A stretch of 57,083 bases of DNA, from positions 15,323 to 72,405 of the forward strand of contig DIAJ01000025.1 of NCBI GenBank assembly GCA_002415785.1. Direction: 5' to 3'. The notes below the pieces were generated by a model. The model was not told where the DNA came from, made no database searches, and saw only the letters and a list, made by a program, of their open reading frames with translations. Below are positions 1 through 8,316 of the stretch, piece by piece; the first letter of the stretch is position 1; each line of letters begins with the position of its first letter. Position numbers and translations under genes: made by a program. Source of the stretch: Flavobacteriales bacterium UBA5081 (GTDB lineage Bacteria; Bacteroidota; Bacteroidia; Flavobacteriales_E; Vicingaceae).

Positions 1-60
1 ATGAAAATGGCCATCCTGCTTTATCAATAATTCAAAATCTATTTAAATTAGTTTTAGGTA
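1..60 (+). repeat. Left-edge copy of a repeat also found inverted at the right edge
   Basis: The first 17 bases (ATGAAAATGGCCATCCT) are identical to the reverse complement of the last bases of the window. Weaker similarity continues for about 40 bases, including a shared GTTTTAGGTAT / GCTTTAGGTAT stretch and CCG. Read inward, both copies encode MKMAILL followed by a similar IQ...LG(M/I)IP(N/D)I segment, although the left copy needs a frame change after a stop at base 28. This looks like the end of a dispersed element or gene at which the assembly stopped. The element cannot be identified from what is visible. Confidence 0.5.
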
Positions 61-153
61 TGATACCGAATATTTACATTTTTTTTCATAAAAATGTTTA
101 CCACCGCTAAAATATGGCATTAAGCTATAAAACCAACAAAACTTAAAATTATT

Positions 154-1428
154 ATGACATCAACGAATTGTTTTAAAAGTGTTTTTCACTTCCAATTTCT
201 ATTAATCGGATTATTTTTAATTGCCTTTAGCTCATGTGAAGAGGAAGATGACAAAGTAGAACCGGCTTCAAAACCTAACACAACAGCTCATGAAGCAATT
301 GTATTACCTTGTAATTTTTTTGAGACAGATAGTGTGTTAAGAAACGACAGCTTGAAAGAGGTAGACTATATAATTGACTGCTTTATGCAAATCAACGGCG
401 ATAAAAAAGTTCGCATTGAACCTGGAGTGGTTATAGAGTTTAAGCAAGATGCAGGAATAAGAGTTAACGATAATGTAGCGTTTATTGCAGAGGGAACAGA
501 AGAAAAACCCATTGTTTTTTCAGGAACCGGAAAAGGGAAAGGTTATTGGAGGGGGTTGTTCTTTTCTTCTCAAGCCAATAATTCGCTAGCTCATGTTAAA
601 GTAGAATACGCTGCAGGTAAAAAATTTACTGAAAACTCTCCAATTTATGAAGGAAGTATTGCAGTTGCCACTTCAGCATCATTAAACTTAAGTCATGTTG
701 AAATAAGCAACGGAGGTAATTTGGCGCTGGATTTTAGTGGAGGAAACTCTTCCATTAGTACAAGCAACCTTACTATTTCTGAAAATGAAGGAATGGCCGT
801 TAGAGTATGTGCTTACAATGCTCATATATTCGACAGTAGCTCCACTTTTGTTGGCAATGCTTTCGACTATATAAATGTAATTAAAGATTACTATGAAATT
901 GAATCTACAGTAAGTTGGAAAAAGCTAGAAGTTCCTTATTTGATTGACGACAGAGTGCACATTACCGACAATGGGTTCTTAACAATAGAAGCAGGCGCTG
1001 AACTACTTTTTAGAGAAAGTGGCTATTTACAGGCAGCAGGGAACTTACCTCCTTACAACTACGCTTTAAACATTATGGGAACAAGCGCTGAGCCGGTAAG
1101 CTTGAGTGGTTACAATCAAGTAAACTGGGGTGGTATTTATTACAGTTTTACGCAAGAAAACAACTTAATAAAACATGCTATTATCGAAGGAGCAAAAGGG
1201 GATATTGCTGTGGGAAATATTACCAATACAGGCGCAATTTATATGCATGCTGATCCTAAATTAACAATTGAAGACACAGAGTTTAAAAACTTACCAAATT
1301 GTGCCTATTATGCTTATACAGGTGCAAGTACAAGCCAACCTCCTATGCCAAACTTCTCAGCTACTAATTTAACCCTTACAAATGTTGCCGGTGGTGAGTT
1401 TTGTTGGGGAGGCAAAAATGGTCAATAA
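154..1428 (+). CDS. Surface lipoprotein with predicted right-handed beta-helix
   Basis: This 424-residue protein begins with a lipoprotein signal peptide whose lipobox reads AFSSC, with the lipidated cysteine at residue 28. The acidic run EEEDD directly after the cysteine resembles the Bacteroidota signal that sends lipoproteins to the cell surface. The rest has short regularly spaced beta-strand segments with phrases such as VRIEPGVVIEF, ISNGGNLALDFSGG and LTIEAGAELLF, the texture of a parallel beta-helix (pectate-lyase-like) fold. No catalytic motif was recognised, so adhesion or glycan contact is only a guess. It heads a run of co-directional lipoprotein genes; the next gene starts 20 bp downstream. 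Confidence 0.8.
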   Translation: MTSTNCFKSVFHFQFLLIGLFLIAFSSCEEEDDKVEPASKPNTTAHEAIVLPCNFFETDSVLRNDSLKEVDYIIDCFMQINGDKKVRIEPGVVIEFKQDAGIRVNDNVAFIAEGTEEKPIVFSGTGKGKGYWRGLFFSSQANNSLAHVKVEYAAGKKFTENSPIYEGSIAVATSASLNLSHVEISNGGNLALDFSGGNSSISTSNLTISENEGMAVRVCAYNAHIFDSSSTFVGNAFDYINVIKDYYEIESTVSWKKLEVPYLIDDRVHITDNGFLTIEAGAELLFRESGYLQAAGNLPPYNYALNIMGTSAEPVSLSGYNQVNWGGIYYSFTQENNLIKHAIIEGAKGDIAVGNITNTGAIYMHADPKLTIEDTEFKNLPNCAYYAYTGASTSQPPMPNFSATNLTLTNVAGGEFCWGGKNGQ

Positions 1429-1448
1429 ATAATATAAAACTATTAGCA

Positions 1449-2042
1449 ATGAAAAAAACACTTAATATCAGACTTATAGGTCTTTTAATTAGCAGTTTAG
1501 TTTTATCATCATCCTCTTGCAAAAAAGATGATGAAAGACCTGCTTCAGCTTCTAATAACAATCAAGGAAATAACTATCAAGCAGTAACAGGGCTAGAAGA
1601 AGGTAGTATTACCGCAGAAGTAAACGGCAAACAAATTAATTACACCAATGTAAGGTATAGATTAGATAAGACTAATGACGAAGTAGATGTTTATGGAGAT
1701 GATTTTTCTGAGGAAAATACAAGAGTTCGTCTCACTGTAACAGTACCAGACATTCCAACTCAAGGAAAGCATTCAATCTCCTATGTAAGAGACAATGACT
1801 TTTATATTAGTTATGCAGTTTTTGCAGACAGTAGCAATCTCGGAAAAGTAATTAATAAGAATGTAGTTGGAGAAGTTGACGTTGTTGTTTATGACCAAAT
1901 CTCAACAATAAAAGACTCCATTACAACTTATAGGGTCGAGGGTTATTTTAGCTACTCGGGCGAAAGACATGACAACACCATTGATTCAGTAGATATACAA
2001 AATGGAAAGTTTCATTTTATTTATGAAAAACCTCACAACTGA
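1449..2042 (+). CDS. Lipoprotein, tandem paralogue of the next gene
   Basis: The preferred start is the ATG at 1449, which begins MKKTLNIRL and leads straight into a signal peptide with lipobox SSSSC; the upstream in-frame ATG at 1401 would overlap the preceding gene. The mature protein begins CKKDDERP. The pattern VNGKQINYTNV near residue 60 and the ending SVDIQNGKFHFIYE have counterparts in the next protein (IVNGEVVETNN; SVDVRDGEFDFNYR). The two are therefore diverged tandem copies of one small beta-rich lipoprotein family. The gene lies 20 bp after the upstream gene and 32 bp before its paralogue, so one transcript is likely. The function is unknown. Confidence 0.8.
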   Translation: MKKTLNIRLIGLLISSLVLSSSSCKKDDERPASASNNNQGNNYQAVTGLEEGSITAEVNGKQINYTNVRYRLDKTNDEVDVYGDDFSEENTRVRLTVTVPDIPTQGKHSISYVRDNDFYISYAVFADSSNLGKVINKNVVGEVDVVVYDQISTIKDSITTYRVEGYFSYSGERHDNTIDSVDIQNGKFHFIYEKPHN

Positions 2043-2074
2043 TATAATATCACACTTATTTTAAACTCATAAAG

Positions 2075-2641
2075 ATGAATAAACACAATAAATACATAAT
2101 GGCCCTTCTTAGTGTAATAATCATCTCATTTTCTTCTTGTGAGGAAGATGATACTAAGCCGGCAAATAATAGTACTTCAACTAATACAGGAGCCAATAAT
2201 AACAACTTAAATGTGGGCGGTAGTATGTCGGCAATCGTTAATGGTGAAGTCGTTGAAACCAATAATGCCGCTGTAAATGTTTTTGGCGTAGGTAATACTG
2301 TCTCTGTTACAGCCGTAAATAAAGTGCATGAAGACACCACCGTAAAAGTAAAAATCTACGTCCCACTGGATTCAATTACAGGAACGTATAGCCACTCAGA
2401 CCCGGGGTTTAATTTTAGTTATGAGGTAGTTACCTTTAACAATGAAAGTGGTTACACTTATACCAGAGACAAGGAATCTGAAATTAGCATTACTTCATAC
2501 GACTCTATTGGTACCATAGCCGATACGGTTTACTACAGAGTTGTTGGAAATTTTGAATTTAACTCAAAGTATTGGGCAAACGGTGACTCTGTTGATGTTA
2601 GAGACGGAGAATTTGATTTTAATTACCGAATTTGGTGGTAG
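2075..2641 (+). CDS. Lipoprotein, tandem paralogue of the previous gene
   Basis: This 188-residue lipoprotein has an N-terminal hydrophobic stretch ending in lipobox SFSSC and an acidic EEDD after the cysteine. An Asn/Thr-rich linker of about 25 residues separates the anchor from the folded part, consistent with a surface-displayed domain on a flexible tether. The domain aligns by eye with the preceding protein in its VNG(E/K) motif, in a TIADT / TIKDS segment and in the SVDxxxGxFxFxY ending. No enzymatic motif is visible. Confidence 0.8.
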   Translation: MNKHNKYIMALLSVIIISFSSCEEDDTKPANNSTSTNTGANNNNLNVGGSMSAIVNGEVVETNNAAVNVFGVGNTVSVTAVNKVHEDTTVKVKIYVPLDSITGTYSHSDPGFNFSYEVVTFNNESGYTYTRDKESEISITSYDSIGTIADTVYYRVVGNFEFNSKYWANGDSVDVRDGEFDFNYRIWW

Positions 2642-2662
2642 TAATTTAAAATGAATTTTAAG

Positions 2663-3314
2663 ATGAAAAAAAGCGTAAAAACTATACTATCAACTCTTTT
2701 ACTTGCCTCATTATTTGCATTTACTAGTATTAATAAGCTTACTAATGTTATATGGTGATCAAACTGTAATGACAACTAATTTAAAGCTTACTAAGTTTAA
2801 AAACGGAGAGGATATTCCACAAGCAAAAAGTGCAGAGGAATGGGAAAGAGCCGGAGAAAATAAAAAACCTGCTTGGGCCTACTATAATAACGATCCTTCA
2901 ACTGCAGAACAATGTGGATTACTTTACAACTGGTTTGCAGTAAATGATCCGAGAGGATTAGCTCCTGAAGGATGGCATATACCTTCAGAAGATGAATGGA
3001 AGAAACTGGGTGATTTCTTTTCGCAAAAGTATCCGAGAAATGTAAATTCTATAAAAAGCAAAACCGAATGGACAAGATATGAAAACGGCGACAACACCAG
3101 TGGTTTTAATGCTTTCCCTTGTGGGTATAGAAGTAAAACAGGAAGCTTTAATCAGTTTGGAGGAGCTACTGCTTGGTGGTCTGCCTCAAAAGACGGTGGT
3201 GGAGACAGATCACACAATTCAATGTTTTTTAGTTTTTCTAATGTCTATCACGAATACAATGTAGCTCAAAACAATAGAGCTTCCGGATTAAGTGTTAGGT
3301 GTATGAAAGACTGA
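2663..3314 (+). pseudogene. FISUMP-domain secreted protein with an apparent +1 frameshift
   Basis: The main frame encodes a Fibrobacter succinogenes major paralogous (FISUMP) domain: NLKLTKFKNGEDIP, then GLLYNWFAV, GLAPEGWHIPSEDEW, and a C-terminal WWSAS...GLSVRC. No good signal peptide lies in this frame. A typical signal peptide starts at the ATG at 2663 in another frame (MKKSVKTILSTLLLASLFAF) and hits a TGA at 2756-2758, just where the FISUMP frame takes over with GDQTVMTTNL. Skipping one base near 2750 would join the two into a normal secreted protein. Either the gene is broken, the assembly has a one-base error, or an unexported protein starts near the ATG at 2770. FISUMP proteins are usually cell-surface components of unknown role. 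Confidence 0.7.
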
Positions 3315-3345
3315 GTTTTTCAGTTTAAATAATTAGTTAAAAAAA

Positions 3346-3374
3346 GGGGCTGTTTTCACCATGTAAACAGCCCC
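3346..3374. terminator. Bidirectional intrinsic terminator
   Basis: A perfect 10-bp stem (GGGGCTGTTT / AAACAGCCCC) encloses a 9-base loop, with an A-run on the left and TTTAATTT on the right. It lies between the convergent FISUMP gene and carboxyltransferase gene and can serve both. Confidence 0.85.
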
Positions 3375-3398
3375 TTTAATTTATGCTAAAACCTAATT

Positions 3399-4940
3399 TT
3401 ATAAGGGAATATTCCCGTGCTTTTTCTTCGGTAAAGTATCCACCTTATTCTCCAACATTTTAAAGGCTTTAATCAACTTTTCGCGAGTTTGATCAGGACG
3501 AATCACCTCATCAACATAACCACGAGCTGCTGCATTGTATGGGTTGGCAAACATCTCAGCGTACTCTTCCTCTTTCTCTTTTAGCTTCGCTTCTTTGTCG
3601 TCAGCTGCTTGAATTTCTTTCTTAAAGATGATTTCAGCCGCTCCTTTGGCTCCCATCACGGCAATTTCTGCCGATGGCCAAGCAAAATTCATGTCTGCGC
3701 CAATGTGTTTGGAGTTCATCACATCATAAGCACCTCCGTAGGCTTTACGTGTAATTACAGTAACTCTTGGCACGGTAGCTTCGCTAAAGGCATAAAGTAA
3801 TTTCGCTCCATTGGTGATGATGGCATTCCACTCCTGATCAGTTCCAGGCAAAAATCCCGGTACATCTTCAAATACCAAAAGTGGAATGTTAAAGGCATCA
3901 CAAAAGCGAACAAAACGTGCTCCTTTTGCTGAACTATTAATGTCAAGCACTCCTGCTAAAAATGCTGGCTGATTGGCAACAATTCCAATGGAACGGCCGG
4001 CAATGCGTGCAAAACCAACCACTATGTTTTCTGCAAAATCCTTATGTACTTCGTGGAAAGAATCAGAATCAACTGTTCCTTCAATTACCTCGCGGATATC
4101 ATAAGGTTGGTTGGGGTTGTCCGGAATAATGTTATTTAACTTTTCGCGGACTTCATTTCCCGGCTTGTAATCAATCGCAGGTGGTTCTTCCTCGCAGTTC
4201 TGTGGAACATAAGAAAGCAGTTTTTTAAGTCCATTGATACATTCGATTTCATTGGCATAAGTAAAATGTGTTACACCCGACTTAGTTGCATGCGTCGATG
4301 CTCCACCAAGCTCTTCTGAAGTAACCTCTTCATGCGTTACGGTTTTCACTACATTCGGTCCGGTTACAAACATGTATGAGGTTTTCTCCACCATCATAAT
4401 GAAGTCAGTTAATGCTGGTGAATAAACCGCACCACCGGCACAAGGTCCCATAATAGCAGAAAGCTGTGGAATTACTCCACTGGCTTGTGTATTTCTGTAA
4501 AAAATATCGGCATATCCTCCCAAAGAAACTACCCCCTCTTGAATTCGAGCGCCGCCGGAATCATTTAAACCAATTAAAGGTGCGCCATTTTTCATGGCCA
4601 TGTCCATGATTTTTACAATCTTTTCAGCATGAGCTTCTGCTAAAGAACCACCCATTACCGTAAAATCCTGCGCAAATACATAAGTCAATCGACCGTTGAT
4701 GGTTCCATAACCGGTAACTACTCCATCACCTAAGGGTTTGTTTTTGTCTAAACCAAAATTATTACTGCGATGCGTTACAAACATGCCAATCTCTTCAAAA
4801 GAGCCTTCATCCATCAGAAAGTGAATGCGCTCTCTAGCGGTGAGCTTATTCTTCTCATGTTGTGCTTCAATTCGCTTTTCACCACCACCTTTATGGGCTT
4901 CAGCAATTTTTTTCTCTAAATCTTTTATCTTCTCTTGCAT
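3399..4940 (-). CDS. Acyl-CoA carboxylase beta subunit (biotin-dependent carboxyltransferase)
   Basis: The protein transfers a carboxyl group from carboxybiotin to an acyl-CoA, most likely propionyl-CoA. Its 513 residues match the usual length of PccB/MmdA-type subunits. Two crotonase-like halves are clear. The N-terminal half has the oxyanion motifs NDSGGARIQEG (about 126-136) and GPCAGGAVY (about 165-173); the C-terminal half has FEDVPGFLPG and KAYGGAYDVM. The Asp in GGAYD corresponds to the residue that favours propionyl-CoA in characterised PccB enzymes. No biotin carboxylase or biotin carrier gene is adjacent, so the partners must be elsewhere; a role in a decarboxylase complex cannot be excluded. 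A -7-like element (TACTTTTA) lies about 22 bp upstream on the minus strand. Confidence 0.93.
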   Translation of the reverse strand: MQEKIKDLEKKIAEAHKGGGEKRIEAQHEKNKLTARERIHFLMDEGSFEEIGMFVTHRSNNFGLDKNKPLGDGVVTGYGTINGRLTYVFAQDFTVMGGSLAEAHAEKIVKIMDMAMKNGAPLIGLNDSGGARIQEGVVSLGGYADIFYRNTQASGVIPQLSAIMGPCAGGAVYSPALTDFIMMVEKTSYMFVTGPNVVKTVTHEEVTSEELGGASTHATKSGVTHFTYANEIECINGLKKLLSYVPQNCEEEPPAIDYKPGNEVREKLNNIIPDNPNQPYDIREVIEGTVDSDSFHEVHKDFAENIVVGFARIAGRSIGIVANQPAFLAGVLDINSSAKGARFVRFCDAFNIPLLVFEDVPGFLPGTDQEWNAIITNGAKLLYAFSEATVPRVTVITRKAYGGAYDVMNSKHIGADMNFAWPSAEIAVMGAKGAAEIIFKKEIQAADDKEAKLKEKEEEYAEMFANPYNAAARGYVDEVIRPDQTREKLIKAFKMLENKVDTLPKKKHGNIPL

Positions 4941-5058
4941 TTGCTTTCTCTTTTGGGAATGTAAAAGTAAAAATTTAAGGTTGCATTTTCGAAACTTTAA
5001 GTTTTAAAAACAAACTTGCATGTTTATTTTTATGGCTTCATTTAACAAACGGTAAATT

Positions 5059-5685
5059 ATGGATTTGAATAAAGTATTTGAAAACAATGAAAACTGGGTA
5101 AAAGAAAAGTTAAACCTCGATAATAATTACTTTGAAAACCTTTCAAAAGGTCAGAGCCCTGAACTATTATACATTGGCTGCTCAGACAGTAGAGTTACAG
5201 CGGAAGAGTTAATGGGCGCAGCACCGGGAGAGGTTTTTGTTCATCGTAACATTGCCAATATGGTTAGCAACTTAGACTTAAGCTCTGCTTCGGTAATTAA
5301 TTATGCCGTAAAACACCTGGAAGTAAAACATGTAATTGTTTGCGGACATTACTACTGTGGTGGCGTTAAAGCTGCTATGGACTCAGTGGATTTAGGAATA
5401 TTGAACCCTTGGTTGAGAAACATTAGAGATGTTTACCGTATTCACCATGATGAGCTGGATGCTATTGCAGATGAAGAGGAAAAATACAAGCGATTGGTTG
5501 AGTTAAACGTTCAGGAGCAATGTGTAAATGTTTTAAAGACAGCTGAAGTACAAATTGCTGCAAGAAAAAGAGGATTAAAAGTTCACGGTTGGGTATTTGA
5601 TATTCACAGTGGAAGAATTATCGACCTTAAAATTGATGTTGACTCCATTTTGGGAAAAATCAGAGAAGTTTATCATATAGATTAA
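5059..5685 (+). CDS. can: Beta-class carbonic anhydrase
   Basis: The protein interconverts CO2 and bicarbonate in the cytoplasm. The zinc ligands of the beta class are present as Cys41, His97 and Cys100 (CSDSRV and CGHYYCGG), with the Asp43-Arg45 dyad. Its 208 residues are full length for this class. The gene stands alone, divergent from the acyl-CoA carboxyltransferase gene, which consumes bicarbonate-derived carboxybiotin; a metabolic link is plausible but not shown. A strong terminator follows. Confidence 0.94.
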   Translation: MDLNKVFENNENWVKEKLNLDNNYFENLSKGQSPELLYIGCSDSRVTAEELMGAAPGEVFVHRNIANMVSNLDLSSASVINYAVKHLEVKHVIVCGHYYCGGVKAAMDSVDLGILNPWLRNIRDVYRIHHDELDAIADEEEKYKRLVELNVQEQCVNVLKTAEVQIAARKRGLKVHGWVFDIHSGRIIDLKIDVDSILGKIREVYHID

Positions 5686-5706
5686 CTTAGCATAATTCTT
5701 AAATAG

Positions 5707-5732
5707 AAAGCGCAGGTAAAAACCTGCGCTTT
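5707..5732 (+). terminator. Intrinsic terminator of the carbonic anhydrase gene
   Basis: A perfect 11-bp stem (AAAGCGCAGGT / ACCTGCGCTTT) has an AAAA loop and continues into a T-run on the plus strand, 21 bp after the stop codon. Confidence 0.9.
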
Positions 5733-5784
5733 TTTCAAAGAAAACTGATTATCAGAATATTAAATAATTAAGCACACAATTAAG

Positions 5785-5814
5785 TTGCAAGAAGCATTGA
5801 ATTGCTTAATTTTG
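5785..5814 (+). promoter_or_regulatory. Bacteroidota sigma-A promoter of tRNA-Cys
   Basis: TTG at 5785-5787, 19 bp, then TAATTTTG at 5807-5814 is an exact match to the TTG-N19-TAnnTTTG consensus. The tRNA begins 17 bp later. Confidence 0.85.
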
Positions 5815-5830
5815 CTCCACCTTTTTAAAA

Positions 5831-5901
5831 GGTCGCGTGGCCGAGTGGTTAGGCAGAGGTCTGCAAAACCTTGCACAGCGGTTCGAATCCGCTCGCGACC
5901 T
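5831..5901 (+). tRNA. tRNA-Cys (GCA)
   Basis: The acceptor stem GGTCGCG / CGCGACC closes a full cloverleaf. The D arm is GCC-GAGTGGTTA-GGC, the anticodon arm GAGGT-CTGCAAA-ACCTT has anticodon GCA, and the T arm is AGCGG-TTCGAAT-CCGCT. The discriminator base is T, as expected for tRNA-Cys. The CCA end is not encoded. Confidence 0.96.
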
Positions 5902-5907
5902 CAACCC

Positions 5908-5937
5908 AAAAAAGCTCATCTTTCGATGAGCTTTTTT
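5908..5937 (+). terminator. Intrinsic terminator after tRNA-Cys
   Basis: A 13-bp stem (AAAAAAGCTCATC / GATGAGCTTTTTT) with a TTTC loop lies 6 bp after the tRNA and ends in a T-run. Confidence 0.92.
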
Positions 5938-6116
5938 TATTCCCGATAGAGCGTTGAGCTTGCTCAAAATCGAATAGTGGGAATAAAAAAGAACGATGAA
6001 ATCGCATTTTTTGGGTTTAAGCACTATTTAACGTGTAAGGATGCCCGAAGGAAACCCTTTAAAATGAAAAAGAGGAAACAATGAAAGTAGAAATGAATTT
6101 TTGCTAACGCAAAAAT
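5938..6116. repeat. Non-coding hairpin-rich spacer
   Basis: This spacer holds two inverted repeats. The first has outer arms TATTCCC (5938-5944) and GGGAATA (5979-5985) around an inner TTGAGC-TT-GCTCAA. The second is a perfect 8-bp stem, ATTTTTGC-TAAC-GCAAAAAT (6097-6116). No open frame in it resembles a protein. Such hairpins are typical of REP-like intergenic elements. Confidence 0.5.
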
Positions 6117-6187
6117 GAAGTTAAACCCACGACTTCAGCTATGGTAAACAGCAAAACAACCCCCAAACCGTTTCAACGGTTTTCCGT

Positions 6188-6195
6188 TAAATTTG
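6188..6195 (+). promoter_or_regulatory. -7 element copied from the trpG promoter
   Basis: TAAATTTG lies 4 bp before the ATG of the truncated trpG copy, in the same relation as the -7 element of the intact trpG at 6737-6744. No matching TTG was seen 19 bp upstream. Confidence 0.5.
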
Positions 6196-6199
6196 CTCC

Positions 6200-6262
6200 A
6201 TGTCCAAAATCCTTCTTATCGACAATTACAATTCTTTTACTTATAATATTTACCAAGCATGA
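6200..6262 (+). pseudogene. Truncated duplicate of the trpG 5' end acting as a 20-codon leader ORF
   Basis: This 20-codon frame begins MSKILLIDNYNSFTYNIY and matches the first 18 codons of the intact trpG at 6750 with one amino-acid change (Asp11 to Asn). The roughly seven base differences between the copies are otherwise synonymous third-position changes. Similarity also covers about 25 bp upstream, including the -7 element. The frame ends at a TGA that overlaps the ATG of the DUF1801 gene (ATGA at 6259-6262), so ribosomes finishing the leader could restart on that gene. Confidence 0.75.
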
Positions 6263-6687
6263 GAAAATTAGTCTTGAAAACTGACACTATGGTTAAGGAG
6301 GTATTCAAAAAATATCCCGACACTGTTCGAAAAAAGATGCAATTTTTAAGAGAAATGGTAATAGAAACAGCTGAAGAAACTGATGAAATTGAGGAATTGA
6401 AAGAATGCTTGAAATGGGGAGAGCCTAGTTTTGTCACCAAAAACGGAAGTACTTTGCGAATGGATTGGAAATCGAAAACACCTGAACAGTACGCTATGTA
6501 CTTTCAATGCTCTAGTCGTTTAGTAAGTACGTTTAAATTAGTTTTTAGTCAAACATTTCAATTCGAAGGCAATCGAGCAATTATATTTCAATTAAACCAA
6601 GAAATTCCCGAAATGGAGTTGAAGAAATGTATTAAAGCGGCGTTATCCTACCATAAAGTAAAACACTTGATTACATTGGGAATTTAA
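6259..6687 (+). CDS. DUF1801 (YdhG-like) domain protein
   Basis: This 142-residue cytoplasmic protein has the DUF1801 signature: LKWGEPSF near residue 50, a YAMYFQC strand, RAIIFQLNQEIP, and a terminal helix with ALSYHKVK. The family fold is known but its function is not. The start overlaps the stop of a 20-codon trpG-derived leader (ATGA), which implies translational coupling and expression from the copied trpG promoter. The gene looks inserted between two copies of the trpG 5' region, so it is probably a recent arrival. Confidence 0.85.
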   Translation: MRKLVLKTDTMVKEVFKKYPDTVRKKMQFLREMVIETAEETDEIEELKECLKWGEPSFVTKNGSTLRMDWKSKTPEQYAMYFQCSSRLVSTFKLVFSQTFQFEGNRAIIFQLNQEIPEMELKKCIKAALSYHKVKHLITLGI

Positions 6688-6736
6688 AAAAGCTGTTGAA
6701 TCATTTTAAACAACAATATCCTCAACGCTTTTCCTT

Positions 6737-6744
6737 TAAATTTG
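6737..6744 (+). promoter_or_regulatory. -7 element of trpG, predicting a leaderless mRNA
   Basis: TAAATTTG matches TAnnTTTG and ends only 5 bp before the ATG at 6750. Transcription would start at or next to the start codon, giving a leaderless message. No clear TTG is seen at -33. Confidence 0.5.
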
Positions 6745-6749
6745 CCCCC

Positions 6750-7328
6750 ATGTCCAAAATCCTCCTCATCGACAATTACGATTCCTTTACCTACAACATT
6801 TACCACTATTTGGAGGAGTTATGGGAGGAAGGCGTTGAGGTGATTCGGAACGATGAACTGACATTAGAGAAAGCTCAAAAGTACGATCGCATTGTCATTT
6901 CTCCCGGGCCAAACCTCCCACAAGCTGCCGGAAACTTAATGCCGGTCTTAAAAGCGATTGTTGCCGAAAAAAAGGTGTTAGGCATTTGCTTGGGTTTACA
7001 AGCCATTGCAGAAGTCTTTGACTTAACACTGAAAAACCTAGAGCAGGTAGTTCACGGACAGTCGAAATTGATTAAAGTGATGGATTCTGATAATCTTTTA
7101 TTTAAAGGATTGCCTCAACAGTTTAAAGTCGGACGCTACCACTCCTGGGTAATCGATGAGAAAAGCAATCTCGATCATAAACTAAAAGTAACGGCTGTTG
7201 ATGAGTCGGGAAACATTATGGCGATTGCTCACCCTACTTTGCCCATTCATGCCGTACAGTTTCATCCGGAGAGCGTGCTTTGTGAATATGGGAAAGAAAT
7301 GTTGGGGAATTGGTTGAATGGCAACTAA
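6750..7328 (+). CDS. trpG: Anthranilate / aminodeoxychorismate synthase glutamine amidotransferase
   Basis: This class I glutamine amidotransferase releases ammonia from glutamine for a chorismate-using partner (TrpE or PabB). The triad is visible: Cys80 in GICLGLQ, and His172 with Glu174 in HAVQFHPES. The N-terminal LLIDNYDSFTYN motif and SPGPNLP near residue 51 are typical. Length is 192 residues from the ATG at 6750; an upstream in-frame ATG at 6696 would add a non-homologous tail, and the duplicated 5' end also starts at MSKILL, which supports this start. No trpE, trpD or pabB gene is nearby, so tryptophan and folate roles cannot be separated. Confidence 0.92.
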   Translation: MSKILLIDNYDSFTYNIYHYLEELWEEGVEVIRNDELTLEKAQKYDRIVISPGPNLPQAAGNLMPVLKAIVAEKKVLGICLGLQAIAEVFDLTLKNLEQVVHGQSKLIKVMDSDNLLFKGLPQQFKVGRYHSWVIDEKSNLDHKLKVTAVDESGNIMAIAHPTLPIHAVQFHPESVLCEYGKEMLGNWLNGN

Positions 7329-7354
7329 ACATTACTTTATACCGTCCATCTTGC

Positions 7355-8311
7355 ATGATCAACTTCTTGAAATTATTTGTTTTCTTGTTGCTATTTGTAT
7401 TTTCAGGAATAAGCCTTAAGGCGCAAGGCATTGAACTTGACTCTATAGTCCGATCCTTTGATAGGAAGTGTGACTGTAATAGCTATAAAGACTCTTCTGA
7501 AAAGGCATATGTTAATTGTCTAGAAAGCGAGCTTGAAAATCCATTTTTTCATCGAACAGACTATTTATTACTCTCAAATTATTGGGCAAGCACAGACGAG
7601 AAAAAATCCTATAATTATGCTTTGGAATACTTTAGTCTTGGGGGACACTTTTCTAGCGGTGTTGATAGCAGTTTGCTTAAGAAGCACATATTAATCAGTA
7701 AAAAGAAAGAGAACTATTTTAATAAGTTTTATTGGCTTTCACATTCAAATGAACAAAAACGAGATAGTCTTCTAAAATCAAATGAAAGACTTGCAAAAGC
7801 AATTATTGAATTAAAGCCCTATGATCAGTTTTTTAGAGCCAACAAAAAGCAAAACCTAAAAGTGTTGGGTGATTCGAATCTTGAGGGCTCTGGTTGGAAA
7901 CTCCAAATTCAGTTGGACAGTTTAAACAGAGCTTTCCTTTCTGCTATATTGGATTCGACTTGGATAACAATTGATGCCTATGGAAGTGAGGCAGCTAAAG
8001 TAGCTTGGTTAATTGCTCAACATGCTGATCAAGATTTGAAATTTCAAGAAAGGTGCTTAAGATTAATGTTAGCAGCATACCCCAAAGACCGAACTTCTAG
8101 CGGGATGAATTTGGCTTACTTGATTGATCGCTTATCAATAAATCGTCAGGGATATCAGTATTTCGGAACGCAATTTAGTTATCAAGACGGAGAAATTAAA
8201 CCGAAACCCATTAAAAACCCTGAGTTAGTAAATCAGAGAAGGAAGTTGGTTTACTTGCCGACTTTGGAAAAATACCTTGATAGCTCTAAAAAGCATATTG
8301 AAAATCAATAA
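7355..8311 (+). CDS. Secreted hypothetical protein
   Basis: The start at 7355 gives MINFLKLFVFLLLFVFSG and a cleavage region ending in KAQG, a typical Bacteroidota Sec signal peptide; the earlier in-frame ATG at 7310 lies inside trpG. The mature part of about 295 residues is mostly helical and has a cysteine-containing segment (CDCNSYKDSSEKAYVNC) near its start. No domain was recognised. A terminator follows at once. Confidence 0.75.
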   Translation: MINFLKLFVFLLLFVFSGISLKAQGIELDSIVRSFDRKCDCNSYKDSSEKAYVNCLESELENPFFHRTDYLLLSNYWASTDEKKSYNYALEYFSLGGHFSSGVDSSLLKKHILISKKKENYFNKFYWLSHSNEQKRDSLLKSNERLAKAIIELKPYDQFFRANKKQNLKVLGDSNLEGSGWKLQIQLDSLNRAFLSAILDSTWITIDAYGSEAAKVAWLIAQHADQDLKFQERCLRLMLAAYPKDRTSSGMNLAYLIDRLSINRQGYQYFGTQFSYQDGEIKPKPIKNPELVNQRRKLVYLPTLEKYLDSSKKHIENQ

Positions 8312-8316
8312 AAAAA

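Noticed and set aside
5806..6024. 72-codon minus-strand frame
   Set aside because: It runs across tRNA-Cys and its terminator, which explain the sequence.
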